From NCBI GenBank assembly GCA_009724975.1, contig SRXB01000143.1, positions 1 to 5,802 on the forward strand: a stretch of 5,802 bases of DNA, in the 5' to 3' direction. The DNA comes from a bacterium (GTDB taxonomy: Bacteria; Desulfobacterota; Deferrisomatia; Deferrisomatales; BM512). The first letter of the stretch is position 1. Every line of letters starts with the position of its first letter. The notes under the pieces were generated by a model. The model ran no database searches. It saw only the letters and a program-made list of their open reading frames with translations, and was not told the origin of the DNA. Positions 5,661 through 5,802 of this stretch are shown one piece after another. Made by a program: the position numbers and the translations under genes.

Positions 5661-5667
5661 GGTTTTT

Positions 5668-5802
5668 TCAGCGGACCTGCCTTTGGAGGACGGTGTCTTT
5701 GAGCCAGCGGTCGTCGTCGCGGGCGGGGTGGTCGATGTTGTAGTGCAGTCCGCGGCTCTCTTTGCGGAATCTGGCGCTTTCGATGACGAGGCCCGCCACC
5801 AG
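5668..5802 (-). CDS. nadB: L-aspartate oxidase, C-terminal end (partial, 5' end missing)
   Basis: The minus strand entering from the right edge reads an open frame of 44 codons to TGA (5670-5668). It carries [20 protein letters not shown], then P, a match to the conserved C-terminal segment ESRGLHY-x-x-D-x-P of L-aspartate oxidases, and ends [14 protein letters not shown]. NadB is a cytoplasmic flavoprotein that oxidises L-aspartate to iminoaspartate, which NadA (quinolinate synthase, a [4Fe-4S] enzyme) condenses to quinolinate for NAD synthesis. The Arg in the ESRG motif belongs to the C-terminal helical domain seen in this succinate-dehydrogenase-like family. Only the tail is visible, so completeness and catalytic residues cannot be judged. 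No GC-rich terminator follows it, so some readthrough into the HesB-like gene is possible. Confidence 0.85.
   Translation of the reverse strand: MVAGLVIESARFRKESRGLHYNIDHPARDDDRWLKDTVLQRQVR

Noticed and set aside
5668..5670. TGA at the end of nadB as another selenocysteine codon
   Set aside because: The protein already ends where NadB proteins normally end, and the following bases are A/T-rich with no suitable hairpin and no further protein similarity.

Overview
The window is a GC-rich bacterial chromosomal segment with AT-rich gaps between operons. The content suggests a Gram-negative anaerobe-type lineage, most like Desulfuromonadota/Thermodesulfobacteriota (the former Deltaproteobacteria). 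The reasons are a FadL/OmpP1-type outer-membrane barrel, a CHASE2-class III cyclase, and a HesB/IscA-like gene with an in-frame TGA that reads best as selenocysteine. The taxon is inferred and no species is claimed. No mobile element, CRISPR array, tRNA or rRNA was seen.

Layout. (1) Positions 1-2735, minus strand: an operon that begins with a membrane-anchored CHASE2 adenylate cyclase (555-2735). It continues with a secreted SH3b-domain protein (24-515, GTG start) and the first codons of a third gene that runs off the left edge (1-11). (2) Positions 2736-2868: a divergent AT-rich promoter region with a perfect 10-bp palindrome, TTGGCGCCAA. (3) Positions 2869-5174, plus strand: a tight three-gene operon of an outer-membrane FadL/OmpP1-like barrel, a free-standing GAF-domain protein and a YhcH/YjgK/YiaL (DUF386) cupin-like protein. 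It ends in a strong bidirectional terminator (5199-5226). (4) Positions 5246-5802, minus strand: a 101-residue HesB/IscA-like selenoprotein (5246-5551) with a SECIS-like hairpin just after its TGA, a 116-base gap with a candidate promoter, and the 3' end of nadB (L-aspartate oxidase) entering from the right edge.

The most important point for annotation is the HesB-like gene. A standard caller stops at the TGA at 5450-5452 and reports only a 61-residue C-terminal fragment. Reading through gives a full-length A-type Fe-S carrier-like protein with Sec34, Cys98 and Cys100, the same spacing as the ligand cysteines 35/99/101 of E. coli IscA. HesB-like selenoproteins are an established family, so this is a good instance of a known system rather than a new one.

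How the genes might work together is inference. The cyclase has all catalytic residues for making cAMP under control of a periplasmic CHASE2 sensor, and its SH3b partner would sit in the periplasm or at the cell wall. The divergent operon carries a GAF protein that could bind a small ligand, possibly a nucleotide. nadB beside an Fe-S carrier gene suggests a link to NadA, the Fe-S enzyme of NAD synthesis. I did not find convincing evidence of a previously undescribed system.
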